Of a stretch of DNA of 64,000 nucleotides, positions 18,401 to 26,230 are shown piece after piece. The stretch's first letter is position 1, and each line of letters starts with the position of its first letter. Made by a program: the position numbers and the translations under genes. Below the pieces are notes generated by a model. The model was not told the origin of the DNA and searched no databases. It saw nothing but the letters and a program-made list of their open reading frames with translations. Source of the DNA: CAYJPV01 sp964396055 (lineage in GTDB: Bacteria > Acidobacteriota > Vicinamibacteria > Vicinamibacterales > JAKQTR01); contig CAYNDV010000004.1 of assembly GCA_964396055.1 (NCBI GenBank), positions 1-64,000 of the forward strand. Direction: 5' to 3'.

Positions 18401-18954
18401 AGGCGCGGCGAGTTGGTGGTGCTGACCAGGGACCGGGCCGCGGCCCGCCGCATCTGCTCCAGGATCCGGCGGTGCCAGAGGCGGCCGAGGCGGCCGGCCG
18501 CCTCGCGCTCCACCTGCATCCAGTCGTCCATGTGCAGCAGGACCATGGGCAGGTCGTAATGCTCGGCGGCCATCACCGCGAGGCGCAGGTAGCGGTACGA
18601 CAGCCCCGAAAAGTACACGACGTCCGGGGTGAAACCGCGCCGCTCGATCTGCTGGCGGACGAAGGCGAAGTCCTGGGCGATGCACGACTCGGCGAACAGA
18701 CCCTTCAGCAGACCCTTCGTCAGGCCGCCGGTCAGCCGGTTCACGGCGGCGTGGGGCGCGGGCGTGCGCCACGGGCCGAGGTACACGAACCGGTCGGCGT
18801 ACTCGGGCGCCGGTGTGATGTTGCGGTAGTCGAAGAAGCCGAGCAGCCGGTCTGGCGGGAGGCCCTTCAGCACCGCATAGACCACGATGCCGCCGCCCTG
18901 GATGGCGCTGATGGCGTTCTCGGCGAAATACAGCACGCGTCGCGGCTCCGCCAC
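15421..18954 (-). CDS. GT4 / degenerate radical-SAM / sulfotransferase fusion
   Basis: 1177 residues, GTG start with AGGAGGAG about 8 nt upstream. Residues 1-410 are a GT4-type glycosyltransferase (AISAIQGGGIVVYAVLKGL, ITYAGAMNRTLQGETL, STKLSEYLCMGKPVISMG). Residues about 430-690 align with the radical SAM neighbour at 19039-20796 (RRGVLWLG, then QLVDVFDHAAVDVQG), but the CX3CX2C loop is replaced by a short GEPGGAG, so no [4Fe-4S]-SAM cluster can form there. Residues 710-805 carry the Rossmann-like module shared with three neighbours; C855, C858 and C864 mirror the neighbour's C-terminal cysteine cluster. Residues 949-1177 are a sulfotransferase domain with the PAPS-loop-like GMQRAASTW. Last gene of the minus-strand glycan operon. 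Likely makes and sulfates a surface glycan. Confidence 0.82.
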   Translation of the reverse strand: MAEPRRVLYFAENAISAIQGGGIVVYAVLKGLPPDRLLGFFDYRNITPAPEYADRFVYLGPWRTPAPHAAVNRLTGGLTKGLLKGLFAESCIAQDFAFVRQQIERRGFTPDVVYFSGLSYRYLRLAVMAAEHYDLPMVLLHMDDWMQVEREAAGRLGRLWHRRILEQMRRAAARSLVSTTNSPRLAARCTERSGYRHVPANNCCSDLMAFARAPERTAPNRIPIITYAGAMNRTLQGETLKVLASAVTELNAEGTRVHLHIYTPWEFAPEANAIAVPHAVFYKGQVGREQLTDIYRRSDFLATTVTYRDQHISLFRHSLSTKLSEYLCMGKPVISMGHSDWHLHEYVQEHGCGFSIPMDGNFSRAAIKKQLQGILATDPGVLAEIGRRNRRLWEQAHDVTVMAADTRRALRIDAASAGPDRRRGGTRVPVTALSRRGVLWLGEPGGAGWVPADKVMALARQLVDVFDHAAVDVQGVQVIDHPERDRITGYCHDIGLAPTLVIDDAATLTPEACRRIAEGLTYDVRLSLTGADRRGDVSAALGHLREAGVPARLDVRLRDGDNDWPACAADLAIADGACAVTFHAAAPVAGGGAAAQLAAAVSRAIDRLEAVGIETTVRGLPFCVFDDAHRPHVRNRRQEAYDLQVPEVSGAAWSLAPRQRDVAPAFDPPADLADQVRLARAATGASLSPPDTAAHRAICALSVRVPASGVRHFVVWLYGSTSVGLEVVQAIHEHPWLSRRVIVAGFLSSPGMCTSDTLHGYPWRPADWITSHPADAVLITSESSRLAIAERLERMGLLDRAIHCFGTAARAYRYERPAASPACPDVTGFAAADYAVRERLAGVASPAHLASDGPCRACALAAICDGPPVGADQPQWLVPVDGEPVADPRHYSRRHPQHVAPPDRAWATDHPVPRSIGSLVLPDWERREVTAPPDLGRPVAGPDRPTPRRGRVIVVAGMQRAASTWLYNAVSLLVSKYYPGRTVFALDETPGRLPDPEMPRPVLTKLGDEVGPLLLETFDTADTNYVIKTHNYFSLYRRLGDVILTSHREPLAALRSWILRFPNYPEDAHALIGRHLRWKPHGHYDLHYESVLEDQHAELARVARVLGLDLGDDELRAVLAEIEARRTAVRPYRHDRWDPVSLFFEGHGARYDKAPVIDVTIDEMRAQYPEFYKEHGY

Positions 18955-18997
18955 GAGACTCTCCTCCTGCCGCCATCCTGGCGGCGATCGTTCCTCC

Positions 18998-19025
18998 GTC
19001 AGGCCGGCTCAGCGCCCGGCGTGAC
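18998..19025. other. Intergenic stem-loop
   Basis: Ten-pair stem with one mismatch (18998-19007 against 19016-19025) and an 8-nt loop, in the 84-bp gap between the radical SAM gene and the fusion gene. A second 6-bp stem (18969-18974/18980-18985) lies just before the fusion's ribosome site. They could attenuate or stabilise the transcript; no T-tract. Confidence 0.3.
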
Positions 19026-19038
19026 GGCGCTCTTCACT

Positions 19039-20796
19039 TCAGGCGACGGCTTCGGCCGGCTCCCGGTCGTTCACGATGGGGTACCCGGCCGGCAGGGCCC
19101 AGTCGAACTCCTGCGCCTCCACCACCTTCATCTGCTCGCACGAGTAGTGGGTCGGGTCGAAGACGGCGGCCGGCAGGTGCTGGCTGACGGCCTCGCCGAA
19201 GCCCAGGAACTCGGCGTAGTCGCGGTGGAACCCGTCGCAGATGCCCATCAGCGAGCACGCGCTGCAGGCCTGCTCCTTCGCGTACGGGTGCATGACCTTC
19301 GGCATCAGGATCCGGAATTCCTTGTACGCGAGTTCGAGCGGGCTGGCGCCGGCCACCGGCCCGAGTTCGGGCAGGTACGACACGTACTCGTAGCCCGAGT
19401 CCGCGGCCATGCGCTGGAGGGGGTTGGGGCATCCGTCCCCGCCGGCCGGGACCATCGCCGGCGCAAACACCTCGATGGTGTCTTCGCCGAAGCCGGCAGC
19501 CGCGAGCAGGGCCGAAATGGCCGCGCGCGAACTCTGCGAGGTGTTGATCACGAGATCCGGCGGATGGGCGGCGAGCCACTCGGGCGTTTCCCACGGCAGG
19601 CCGTGCAGGTGCGACGCGGTGCGGTACTGCGCCGAGGAGATGAACGCGACGAAGCGCAGCCGTCCCGCCAGCGCCGGCGACGCGGCGGCCGCCTGCATCA
19701 CGGCCACGCCGATCGGCGCGCTGCCGAAGAGCGCGGCCGTCAGGCTCCCGGCCGCGCCGCGGACCCGGTCTTCGAGCGCCGCCAGCGCGCCGCGCACCGA
19801 GGCGCCCCAGCGCTGCGCGGCCGGCAGGCACGCCAACTCGGTCCCGAATGCGCGCGTCCGTACGGCCTCGACATGGCGGAAGAAGTTCACGGGTTCGTCC
19901 AGGGGACCCGTCGCCTGGCGCTGGGCCGGCGCGCCCGTCCAGGATTCGCCCGCGCTCTCCCACTCGTGCAGGTCGTAGATGATCTGCTGGAAGTTCTGCA
20001 CGTACTTGCGGTACCGCTCCGGAAAGAGACAGAAGGGCAGGTACCGGACGTTGGCCTCGACCTCGTGCGCCTCCAGGTAGTCGAGCACCGGCAACAGGTG
20101 ATCGACGGCGTCCGAGTAGCGGGGTACGTTCTCGAGGCTGCGCTTGTTGCCCTGGCTCTGATCGACAAAGGGGTTGAAGGCGATGAAGTTCACGGCCCGC
20201 GCGCCCCGGTCGACGGCCAGGCGCGCCACATCCATGAGATCCGGCAGGGCCTCCTGGCACAGCACGGTGTTGAAACGGAACGGTACGCCGAGGTCGGCCA
20301 GGTTGGCGATGGCGCGCTGCATCCGGTCAGCCGCGCCCGGGACGCGCACCACCTTGTCGTAGCGCGCGCCGAGGCCGTGCACGCTCAGCAGGAAGTCGTA
20401 GACGCCGGCGTCCTGCAACTGGCGGCACTTGTCCCGGCTGGCCAGCGCGAAACCGTTGGAGATGAGCGTGGGCTTCAGCCCGATCGCGTTGCAGTACTCG
20501 AGCAGGGGCACGATGTGCCGGTAGATGGTCGGCTCGCCGCCCTGGATGTCGACGGCGTTGTTGCCGTACACGTCCACGAGCGTCCGGCACATCGCCTGGA
20601 TCTTCTCGAGCGGCATGAACGCATGTTCCGGGTGGTGGCTGTCGGCGATCTTGTCGAGGAAGTAGCAGAAGTGGCACCGCAGGTTGCACGTCTGCCCGAT
20701 CCAGAGCACGCCGCGGCGGCAGAGCGCCCGATGGTTGGTCAGGACGTACCCGTCCTTGTGGATGACGCGAATCGCGTGGGGTGCTGCGCTCGGCAC
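19039..20796 (-). CDS. Radical SAM protein with Rossmann-like module and C-terminal cysteine cluster
   Basis: 585 residues from a GTG at 20796, seven nt after AGGAGG. The canonical cluster motif CNLRCHFC (C37, C41, C44) is present, followed by the VDIQGGEPTIY SAM-binding segment, so an active radical SAM barrel to about residue 290 is expected. Residues about 350-460 hold the Rossmann-like module (LFGSAPIGVAVMQ ... HGLPWETPEWL). Near the C-terminus CSACSLMGIC forms a SPASM-like cysteine cluster. Substrate unknown; radical SAM enzymes in glycan clusters include epimerases, dehydratases and methylators. Its sequence is the template from which the central part of the adjacent fusion protein seems to have degenerated. 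Confidence 0.85.
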   Translation of the reverse strand: MPSAAPHAIRVIHKDGYVLTNHRALCRRGVLWIGQTCNLRCHFCYFLDKIADSHHPEHAFMPLEKIQAMCRTLVDVYGNNAVDIQGGEPTIYRHIVPLLEYCNAIGLKPTLISNGFALASRDKCRQLQDAGVYDFLLSVHGLGARYDKVVRVPGAADRMQRAIANLADLGVPFRFNTVLCQEALPDLMDVARLAVDRGARAVNFIAFNPFVDQSQGNKRSLENVPRYSDAVDHLLPVLDYLEAHEVEANVRYLPFCLFPERYRKYVQNFQQIIYDLHEWESAGESWTGAPAQRQATGPLDEPVNFFRHVEAVRTRAFGTELACLPAAQRWGASVRGALAALEDRVRGAAGSLTAALFGSAPIGVAVMQAAAASPALAGRLRFVAFISSAQYRTASHLHGLPWETPEWLAAHPPDLVINTSQSSRAAISALLAAAGFGEDTIEVFAPAMVPAGGDGCPNPLQRMAADSGYEYVSYLPELGPVAGASPLELAYKEFRILMPKVMHPYAKEQACSACSLMGICDGFHRDYAEFLGFGEAVSQHLPAAVFDPTHYSCEQMKVVEAQEFDWALPAGYPIVNDREPAEAVA

Positions 20797-20852
20797 GATG
20801 GTTCCTCCTGCTGATCCGGACCGTGTTCCACCGGTCCGCTCTCCGGCCGCGG

Positions 20853-22787
20853 TCACGGCGTGAACACGACCGGGTAATGCCGTTCCACTTCCTCGAAATA
20901 TCCAACCAGATCCGACAGGGGCGCGAACCGGCGCGTCGGCGCCACGTCATCCACCCTGAAGACCTCAAAGGGACCCAGCGCGCGCACGCGCGGCACGATG
21001 GCGTCGAACGCGCACGAAAAGACGACGACTGCGGTGTCGGCGGCGTCGCAGATCCGCAGCGCCTCCGGATCCGACACGGGGTAGCCCGCCACGGTCGATC
21101 CCCACCGCGCGGCGTCGCCGTCGACGAGCAGGTCCAGCCGCCGCCCGATGGTCCGGTGCGCGGCGTGGAAGAGCGATCCCGTGCCCCATCCGGCCACCCG
21201 GTCGAACCGGTCCAGCGGGCGCGCCCCGGCGGCGGCCCGTGCGTTGGCGCGGATCCAGGACTGCACCTCGCAGTTGGGCCAGTTGTAGACCGTGTCGGAC
21301 AGGAAGAAGAGCACCGCCGCGATGTCGGCGCGATCCGTCATCGGGAGGGCCGCCACGCGCTGCTCGACGGCCCGCCAGAAGTCGGCGAGGCCGGCGCAGC
21401 CCGCCGTGTCGGCCTCGTCGAGGCGGTGGGCCGAGCCGAGCCCGGGGATGGCGTTGAACCGCGTGCGGACCCGCGCGTAGTACGCCTCGCGTGAGGCGCC
21501 CAGGACGGGCTTGAAGCGCGCCGGTTCGCGACGCGCGGCCTCGGCCTGCTCCGGGCGTACGTGCAGGCGGCCGTGGGCCACGGCCCCCGTCGGCAGCAGG
21601 TCGTGCCGGCGCGTCAGCGCCATGGGGTGCGGCGTGGCCGACTCGACCGTCAGCGTCCGGCTCACCCGGTGCGGGATCCCCCGCCGCTGGCATTCGAGGC
21701 CGAACGAGACGTCTTCCCACTCACAGTGGAACAAGGACTCGTCCTGGCCCACCATCGTCCACACGGTGCGGGTCGAAACGTAGAGGCCGCCGCAGCAGAA
21801 GGCCGTCTCCGCGAAGTCGTCGAGGGGCGAGTAGAGGATGCGTTCCCCGGCGTACACGCCGCTCGCCAGCGCCTCACGCAGCCCCCGCCGCTGGTGCAGC
21901 ACCTGGTACTCGGCGTACCGCTGCGGGAACCGCCGGTCGAGATCGGCATAGAAGACCTGGGGAAAGGTGCACACCCCGATCGCGCGGCCGATACCGCGCA
22001 GCGCCGCCGCCCAGCCTGGCGTCACGACGTACCGGTCGTGCAGCAGGCACAGGCGCTCGTGGCGGGCCGCCGCGGCGATGAGGTTCTTCTTGCGGGTGAT
22101 CCAGCCGCGGGGCTCGGGCTGCTCGAGGTCGATCTGCCGCACGCGCGGATCGTCCGGCACGCCATCCGGCCGCGGGCCGCAGAAGATCACTTCGACGTCC
22201 GGCAGATCGAGGGCGAGCAGGGCGCCGGCCATCTGCGCCGCCCGGTGGGACGGTCCCGCCGTCAGGATGCCGAAGGTCCAGCCGTCCGCGGCGGCCGCGG
22301 CGGCCACGGGCGCCGGCCCGGTCTTGCGGAACACCTGGTGCCGGTACGGCCCCTGTACCGCATCCTCGACCTGGCGCAGGCAGGACCGGAAATACTCGCG
22401 CTGCGGGAAGTCGTCATCACAGAGCGGCGTGCCGCGGGTCCATTCCGCCCGGTCGAGGTCGATCCAGATGCCGCCCGGCGCCAGGGCGTGCAGCACCTCC
22501 CAGAAGAGGAGCGGCGCGAAGCGCGACGAGCGCAGTCCCGTGGTGACCACGGCCGGCTGGCACTCGACGCCGAGGACCGGATCGAGCCTGAAGCCGCCGT
22601 CCACGCCGGCCTCCACGTCCAGCCGTGGCGCGCCGATGCCCGCGGTGGCCGGCGCCGGGCCGTAGCCGCAGTGCACCCAGCCGGTCCGGTCCAGCACGTG
22701 GCGATGCTCCGCCAACGCGCGGGCCAGCCACCGCGCCGGGGGCGCGAACGGCTGTCGGGCGAAGCGGAGCGCCTCGTGCAGGGCCAT
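20853..22787 (-). CDS. GT2-like glycosyltransferase with C-terminal Rossmann-like module
   Basis: 644 residues. The N-terminal 150 residues contain a segment like a class I methyltransferase tail (LLFWEVLHALAPGGIWIDLD). The middle (about 170-400) resembles GT-A transferases acting on rhamnan or polysaccharide backbones: FGILTAGPSHRAAQM, LCLLHDRYVVTPGWAAAL and CEWEDVSFGLEC. The C-terminal 110 residues are the module GWGTGSLFHAAHRT ... GYPVSDPEAL also found in three neighbours. The ATG lies 3 nt after the previous stop. A bifunctional role is possible; assignment by motif, not by closest homolog. Confidence 0.72.
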   Translation of the reverse strand: MALHEALRFARQPFAPPARWLARALAEHRHVLDRTGWVHCGYGPAPATAGIGAPRLDVEAGVDGGFRLDPVLGVECQPAVVTTGLRSSRFAPLLFWEVLHALAPGGIWIDLDRAEWTRGTPLCDDDFPQREYFRSCLRQVEDAVQGPYRHQVFRKTGPAPVAAAAAADGWTFGILTAGPSHRAAQMAGALLALDLPDVEVIFCGPRPDGVPDDPRVRQIDLEQPEPRGWITRKKNLIAAAARHERLCLLHDRYVVTPGWAAALRGIGRAIGVCTFPQVFYADLDRRFPQRYAEYQVLHQRRGLREALASGVYAGERILYSPLDDFAETAFCCGGLYVSTRTVWTMVGQDESLFHCEWEDVSFGLECQRRGIPHRVSRTLTVESATPHPMALTRRHDLLPTGAVAHGRLHVRPEQAEAARREPARFKPVLGASREAYYARVRTRFNAIPGLGSAHRLDEADTAGCAGLADFWRAVEQRVAALPMTDRADIAAVLFFLSDTVYNWPNCEVQSWIRANARAAAGARPLDRFDRVAGWGTGSLFHAAHRTIGRRLDLLVDGDAARWGSTVAGYPVSDPEALRICDAADTAVVVFSCAFDAIVPRVRALGPFEVFRVDDVAPTRRFAPLSDLVGYFEEVERHYPVVFTP

Positions 22788-22790
22788 GAG

Positions 22791-23438
22791 TCAGCAGGCC
22801 TCCCGGGTGCGCAGGTCGAGTTGATCGAGTTCCACCAGGTCGCTCACCCGCACGAGGGCCGCTCCGGCGGGGACGACGCGCCGGAGCGCCGCGAGCACCT
22901 CATCGTCGGATCGCACGGCGCGGTGGTGGAGCGCGGTCACGACGTTGGTCGATTCGAAGAGGACGAGCGACCCGCGAACGGCCTCCGGGATGAGCCCGTC
23001 GAGCCCGGTGTCGACCGGCACGTACGTGCCGGCATCGCGCCACCCCGAACCTGCGGGGCAGCGGATGGGCCACGGCTCATCGGCGGGCCCGCGCTGTACG
23101 CCGTACACGCCCAGGCCCGCTGCCCACGCGCCCGCCACCAGCGACGCGTCGGGCAGCGTGTCGGCGAGCAGGTAGAGCGGCAACTGGTGCCGGTTCACGG
23201 CCGGGTCGCAGAGCACGTCCAGGACCTGGCCGAGCACGGGAGTGCCCGGGCCGATGCGGACCAGGCTCGGCACGCCGCGACGGTACGCCCGCCGCAGGGC
23301 GCCGAGGGTGTCGGGGCCGTCGAACTTGTCCCACAAGCCGCGCCAGGCGACGGCCGGGAGCGCCAGGGCATCTGGCCGGCACGCGTCCCGCGGCGTGGAA
23401 CCCCGGTGGAGAGCCGTTGCAAACAACACCGCGCCCAT
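22791..23438 (-). CDS. Uncharacterised 215-residue protein of the glycan operon
   Basis: I do not recognise this family. The ATG at 23438 overlaps the preceding TGA by one base (TGATG), so translation is coupled to the WavE-like gene. Visible features: an alpha/beta-like pattern with VPSLVRIGPGTPVLGQVLDVL, LPLYLLADTLPDASLVAGAW and SLVLFESTNVVTALHHRAV; no signal peptide, membrane helix or metal motif. The phrase on an event or object position (RHQLPLYLLAD) repeats no neighbour. A cytosolic accessory or transferase subunit is possible. Confidence 0.7.
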   Translation of the reverse strand: MGAVLFATALHRGSTPRDACRPDALALPAVAWRGLWDKFDGPDTLGALRRAYRRGVPSLVRIGPGTPVLGQVLDVLCDPAVNRHQLPLYLLADTLPDASLVAGAWAAGLGVYGVQRGPADEPWPIRCPAGSGWRDAGTYVPVDTGLDGLIPEAVRGSLVLFESTNVVTALHHRAVRSDDEVLAALRRVVPAGAALVRVSDLVELDQLDLRTREAC

Positions 23439-24730
23439 CAGTGGATCCTCCCCGTAAGGGTCCGCAGCGACGTGCGGTCCGGGTCGCAGTCGTCGTCCAC
23501 GCCCGGCAGGGGACCGGCCTCGAGCTGGTCCCAGAAGGCGGGTGTGACGAGTTGGCGGGGGCCGGTGCGGAGGCTCAGGTCGGGAATCGCCAGGTTCTTC
23601 AGCCAGATCAGGTCGAACCAGTCGTGGCCGACCACGGCGAAGTGATCGCGGTAGAACGCCCAACTGTCGGCCAGCGTGCCGTCGACGGGCCGGCCGATGG
23701 TCCGGTTGAACTGCAGACCGAAGTACGACTCGGCCGGATGGCCGTCGAGACAGACGTCGGTGAGGGGACGATCGGCGCGGTCGGGAGACAGCAGCGCCCC
23801 TTCGCGCTCGTCGAGGGCGGCCGACCAGTACTGCTCCAGGTCGCCGGCGTGGCCCAGCATCACCAGGTCGGACGGGTGGTAGAGCAGGAAGCGGCGCGTA
23901 TAGGCGCTGGGGACGATCAGGCGATCCTGGAGCCCCCGGCAGCGGGCCGCCCTCGCGTCGAAGCGTGCCAGATGCCGGCGGGCGCGATCGAACACCCCGG
24001 GGTCCAGCACGGCGAGATCGGTGCGTGTCTTGAGCACCAGGCAAGCGCCGCGTTCGACGGCCCTGCGGATGCCGGCGCGCGTGGACACGATCTGCCGGTT
24101 GCGGTTCTGGATGCCGTCGCGATCCGGCGGCGTACTGAGCACCACCTCGTCCACCGCCGGTCGCACCGCGTCGAGCAACCCGGGATCCGTGCCGGCCCAG
24201 GTGGACAGCACGATCGTGTCGTGCGGGTGCAGGGCCGACAGCGCCCGCAGGACGCGGGGCGTCTCATCGGCGAAAACCGGGCCCTGGACGACGATCGCGT
24301 CGGTTGACGAGGGCGCGCGGGTGGCCGATCGGGCGGCCAGGGCATCGAGGCCGGCCAGTTGCGCCCGCACGGACGCGTCGGCGAACACGGCGCTGGCGGG
24401 CAGGGCCGGCGCGCCGCACAGCGCGGCCACCTGGTCCCGGATCTCCGGCCAGGCCGACGAATAGACGACCACGACCGTCGTACCCCGCGGCTCGGCGGCG
24501 AGCCGCTCCGGCGGCGCGATCTCGATGCCGCGGCAGCGCCGGCCCCAGCGCGACCGGTCGTTGTCGACCACATAGTCGAGCCGGACGGGATACAGGCTGT
24601 GGAAGTAGTCGAACACGCTCCCCGTTCCCCAGCCCACGAGGGTCGTGGACCGCGCCGACACCAGCCGCGAGACGGCGTCGAGCGCCTCACGATCGATGCG
24701 TCCGGAACCCGGGGCAGGCGACGCGTGCAT
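23438..24730 (-). CDS. WavE-like LPS biosynthesis transferase with N-terminal Rossmann-like module
   Basis: 430 residues. Residues 25-110 are the Rossmann-like module (LVGWGTGSVFDYFH ... DYVVDNDRSRWG ... APPERL). From residue 145 the protein resembles the WavE family of LPS/capsule synthesis proteins: IVVQGPVF at the start, VLSTWAGT, then CLVLKTRTDLAVLDPGVF with the lysine/arginine/aspartate motif, and LLYHPSDLVMLGH. The ATG at 24730 is preceded by an in-frame GTG at 24733; both follow the previous TGA by a few bases. Likely transfers a sugar onto a surface glycan. Confidence 0.78.
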   Translation of the reverse strand: MHASPAPGSGRIDREALDAVSRLVSARSTTLVGWGTGSVFDYFHSLYPVRLDYVVDNDRSRWGRRCRGIEIAPPERLAAEPRGTTVVVVYSSAWPEIRDQVAALCGAPALPASAVFADASVRAQLAGLDALAARSATRAPSSTDAIVVQGPVFADETPRVLRALSALHPHDTIVLSTWAGTDPGLLDAVRPAVDEVVLSTPPDRDGIQNRNRQIVSTRAGIRRAVERGACLVLKTRTDLAVLDPGVFDRARRHLARFDARAARCRGLQDRLIVPSAYTRRFLLYHPSDLVMLGHAGDLEQYWSAALDEREGALLSPDRADRPLTDVCLDGHPAESYFGLQFNRTIGRPVDGTLADSWAFYRDHFAVVGHDWFDLIWLKNLAIPDLSLRTGPRQLVTPAFWDQLEAGPLPGVDDDCDPDRTSLRTLTGRIH

Positions 24731-24736
24731 CACGCC

Positions 24737-25486
24737 TCAGGCCACCGCCCGCAGCGACACGGGGTTGGAGAGGAACAACTGGAGATCGGACGGGATCCCG
24801 AGGCCGTGCATGCCGGCGCCCTCGCGGCCCACGTTGAAGACGGCGATGCGTGCGCCCTCACCGATCAGTTCGTTGTACACGGGCGCCACGTAGAACTCGT
24901 TGTTCACCCGCAGGTTCTTCGCAATCATCCGATCGGCGGCCCGCACGAAGTCGGCGCCGCGGCGGAAGTTGTAGATGCCCACCGTGGCTTCGCGCGAGAT
25001 GACCTGCTTCTCGACCACGCGCGTGACACGACCCTCGCCATCGAACCCGACAAACGACCACTTGGGATCGTCAGCCGCCATCGTCATGATCAGGCCGTCG
25101 GCCTGCTGCCGGTCCATGGTGGCCAGGTAGTCGTCGATGTCGAGGTCGACCCACTGATCGCTGTTGGCCAGCATCAGGGCGTCGCCGTTGTCGATGAGCG
25201 TCCGCGCGAGCAGGACGGTGCAGGCCGCGCCCTCCGTCACGCCGTCGACGGGCACCACGGCGCATCCGGGCGCCACGCGCTCGAGGGTGCGCTGCATGCC
25301 GAAACGCTCGAGGTGTTCGCGCAGGGCGACGAAGACGAAACGGTGGGCCTGGCGGGGCCGCACGTTCTGGACGACCACCTCGATCATGGGGCGGCCGTGC
25401 ACGGGAATCAGGGGCTTGGGCAGATCGTAGCCCGCGGTGGCGAAGCGGCTTCCGCGGCCGGCGATGGGCAGGACGATGTTCAGCAT
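24737..25486 (-). CDS. Sugar nucleotidyltransferase (NTP_transferase family), copy 2
   Basis: 249 residues. N-terminal IVLPIAGRGSRFATAGYDLPKPLIPVHGRP holds the nucleotide-binding G-x-G-x-R motif and the PKP substrate loop of NTP-transferases; the later DQWVDLDIDDYL and VGIYNFRRGADF fit the same fold. Such enzymes activate a sugar phosphate to an NDP-sugar or act as the capsule-type activating subunit. It is a tandem relative of the gene at 25496-26230; both share NEFYVAPVYNELI or a close variant, plus the MHGLG ending. Nine bases separate it from that gene's stop. Confidence 0.85.
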   Translation of the reverse strand: MLNIVLPIAGRGSRFATAGYDLPKPLIPVHGRPMIEVVVQNVRPRQAHRFVFVALREHLERFGMQRTLERVAPGCAVVPVDGVTEGAACTVLLARTLIDNGDALMLANSDQWVDLDIDDYLATMDRQQADGLIMTMAADDPKWSFVGFDGEGRVTRVVEKQVISREATVGIYNFRRGADFVRAADRMIAKNLRVNNEFYVAPVYNELIGEGARIAVFNVGREGAGMHGLGIPSDLQLFLSNPVSLRAVA

Positions 25487-25495
25487 GGTGACCGT

Positions 25496-26230
25496 TCAGA
25501 CGGCGGCCGGCAGCGCCGACGCCTCGAATCGCTGCACTTCTTCCGGCGTGCCGAGGCCGTGCATCTGGCCCGCGGAGATCGGGAAGTGGCCGACGCGGCG
25601 GCCGGCGAGAATCAGTTCGTTGTAGACCGGCGCCACGTAGAACTCGCCGGACACGGAGGCGTTCTTCAGCAGCATCCGTTCGGCGCCGCGCACGAAGTCG
25701 CTGCCGCGGCGGAAGTAGTAGAGACCCGCCGTGGCGTTGCGGCTGATGGGCTGCTTCTCCGCCACCGCCACTACCTGGCCGTCTTCTTCGCGGACGTACG
25801 ACCAGCGCGGATGGGTGTTCGGGAACGTCATGACGTAGCCGTCCCACTGGCCCACGCGGGCCGCCGCCAGGAACTCGTCCACCGGGACGTCGATGTACTG
25901 GTCCGCGTTGGCGATCAGCAGTTCGTCGTCCTGCGGCAGGTACTCCATCCCGAGCAGGACGCTGCACAAGGCGCCGGCCGTCGGCTGGCCCATCGTCACC
26001 AGCCGGCAGTCGGGGGCGATCAGACGGAGCACGTCGCCCAGGGCGAAGCCCTGCACGTGCTCCTGCCGGCACACGAAGACGAACTGGTGGGGTTCGCGCG
26101 GCGTGAGGTTGCGGACCACGATTTCGACGAGGGGTTGGCCCGCGACTTCCACGAGGGGCTTGGGGAACGTGTAGCCGCGTTCGGCGAACTGGCGGCCTTC
26201 GCCGCCCATGGGCACGACAATGTGAATCAT
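25496..26230 (-). CDS. Sugar nucleotidyltransferase (NTP_transferase family), copy 1
   Basis: 244 residues. MIHIVVPMGGEGRQFAERGYTFPKPLVEVAGQP carries the nucleotide-binding and PKP loops; IANADQYIDVPVDEFL contains the D-x-D-like region. Start at 26230 overlaps the HAD gene's TGA (ATGA), coupling the two. The downstream tandem copy differs through the whole length, so an old duplication with different sugar-phosphate preference is likely. With the HAD phosphatase and cupin upstream this looks like the donor-synthesis end of the operon. Confidence 0.86.
   Translation of the reverse strand: MIHIVVPMGGEGRQFAERGYTFPKPLVEVAGQPLVEIVVRNLTPREPHQFVFVCRQEHVQGFALGDVLRLIAPDCRLVTMGQPTAGALCSVLLGMEYLPQDDELLIANADQYIDVPVDEFLAAARVGQWDGYVMTFPNTHPRWSYVREEDGQVVAVAEKQPISRNATAGLYYFRRGSDFVRGAERMLLKNASVSGEFYVAPVYNELILAGRRVGHFPISAGQMHGLGTPEEVQRFEASALPAAV

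Noticed and set aside
17059..20814. 1251-codon open frame on the plus strand across the fusion and radical SAM genes
   Set aside because: It is antisense to two well-supported genes, is rich in Arg/Gly/His/Val with no motifs, and arises because high GC makes stops rare in the opposite frame.
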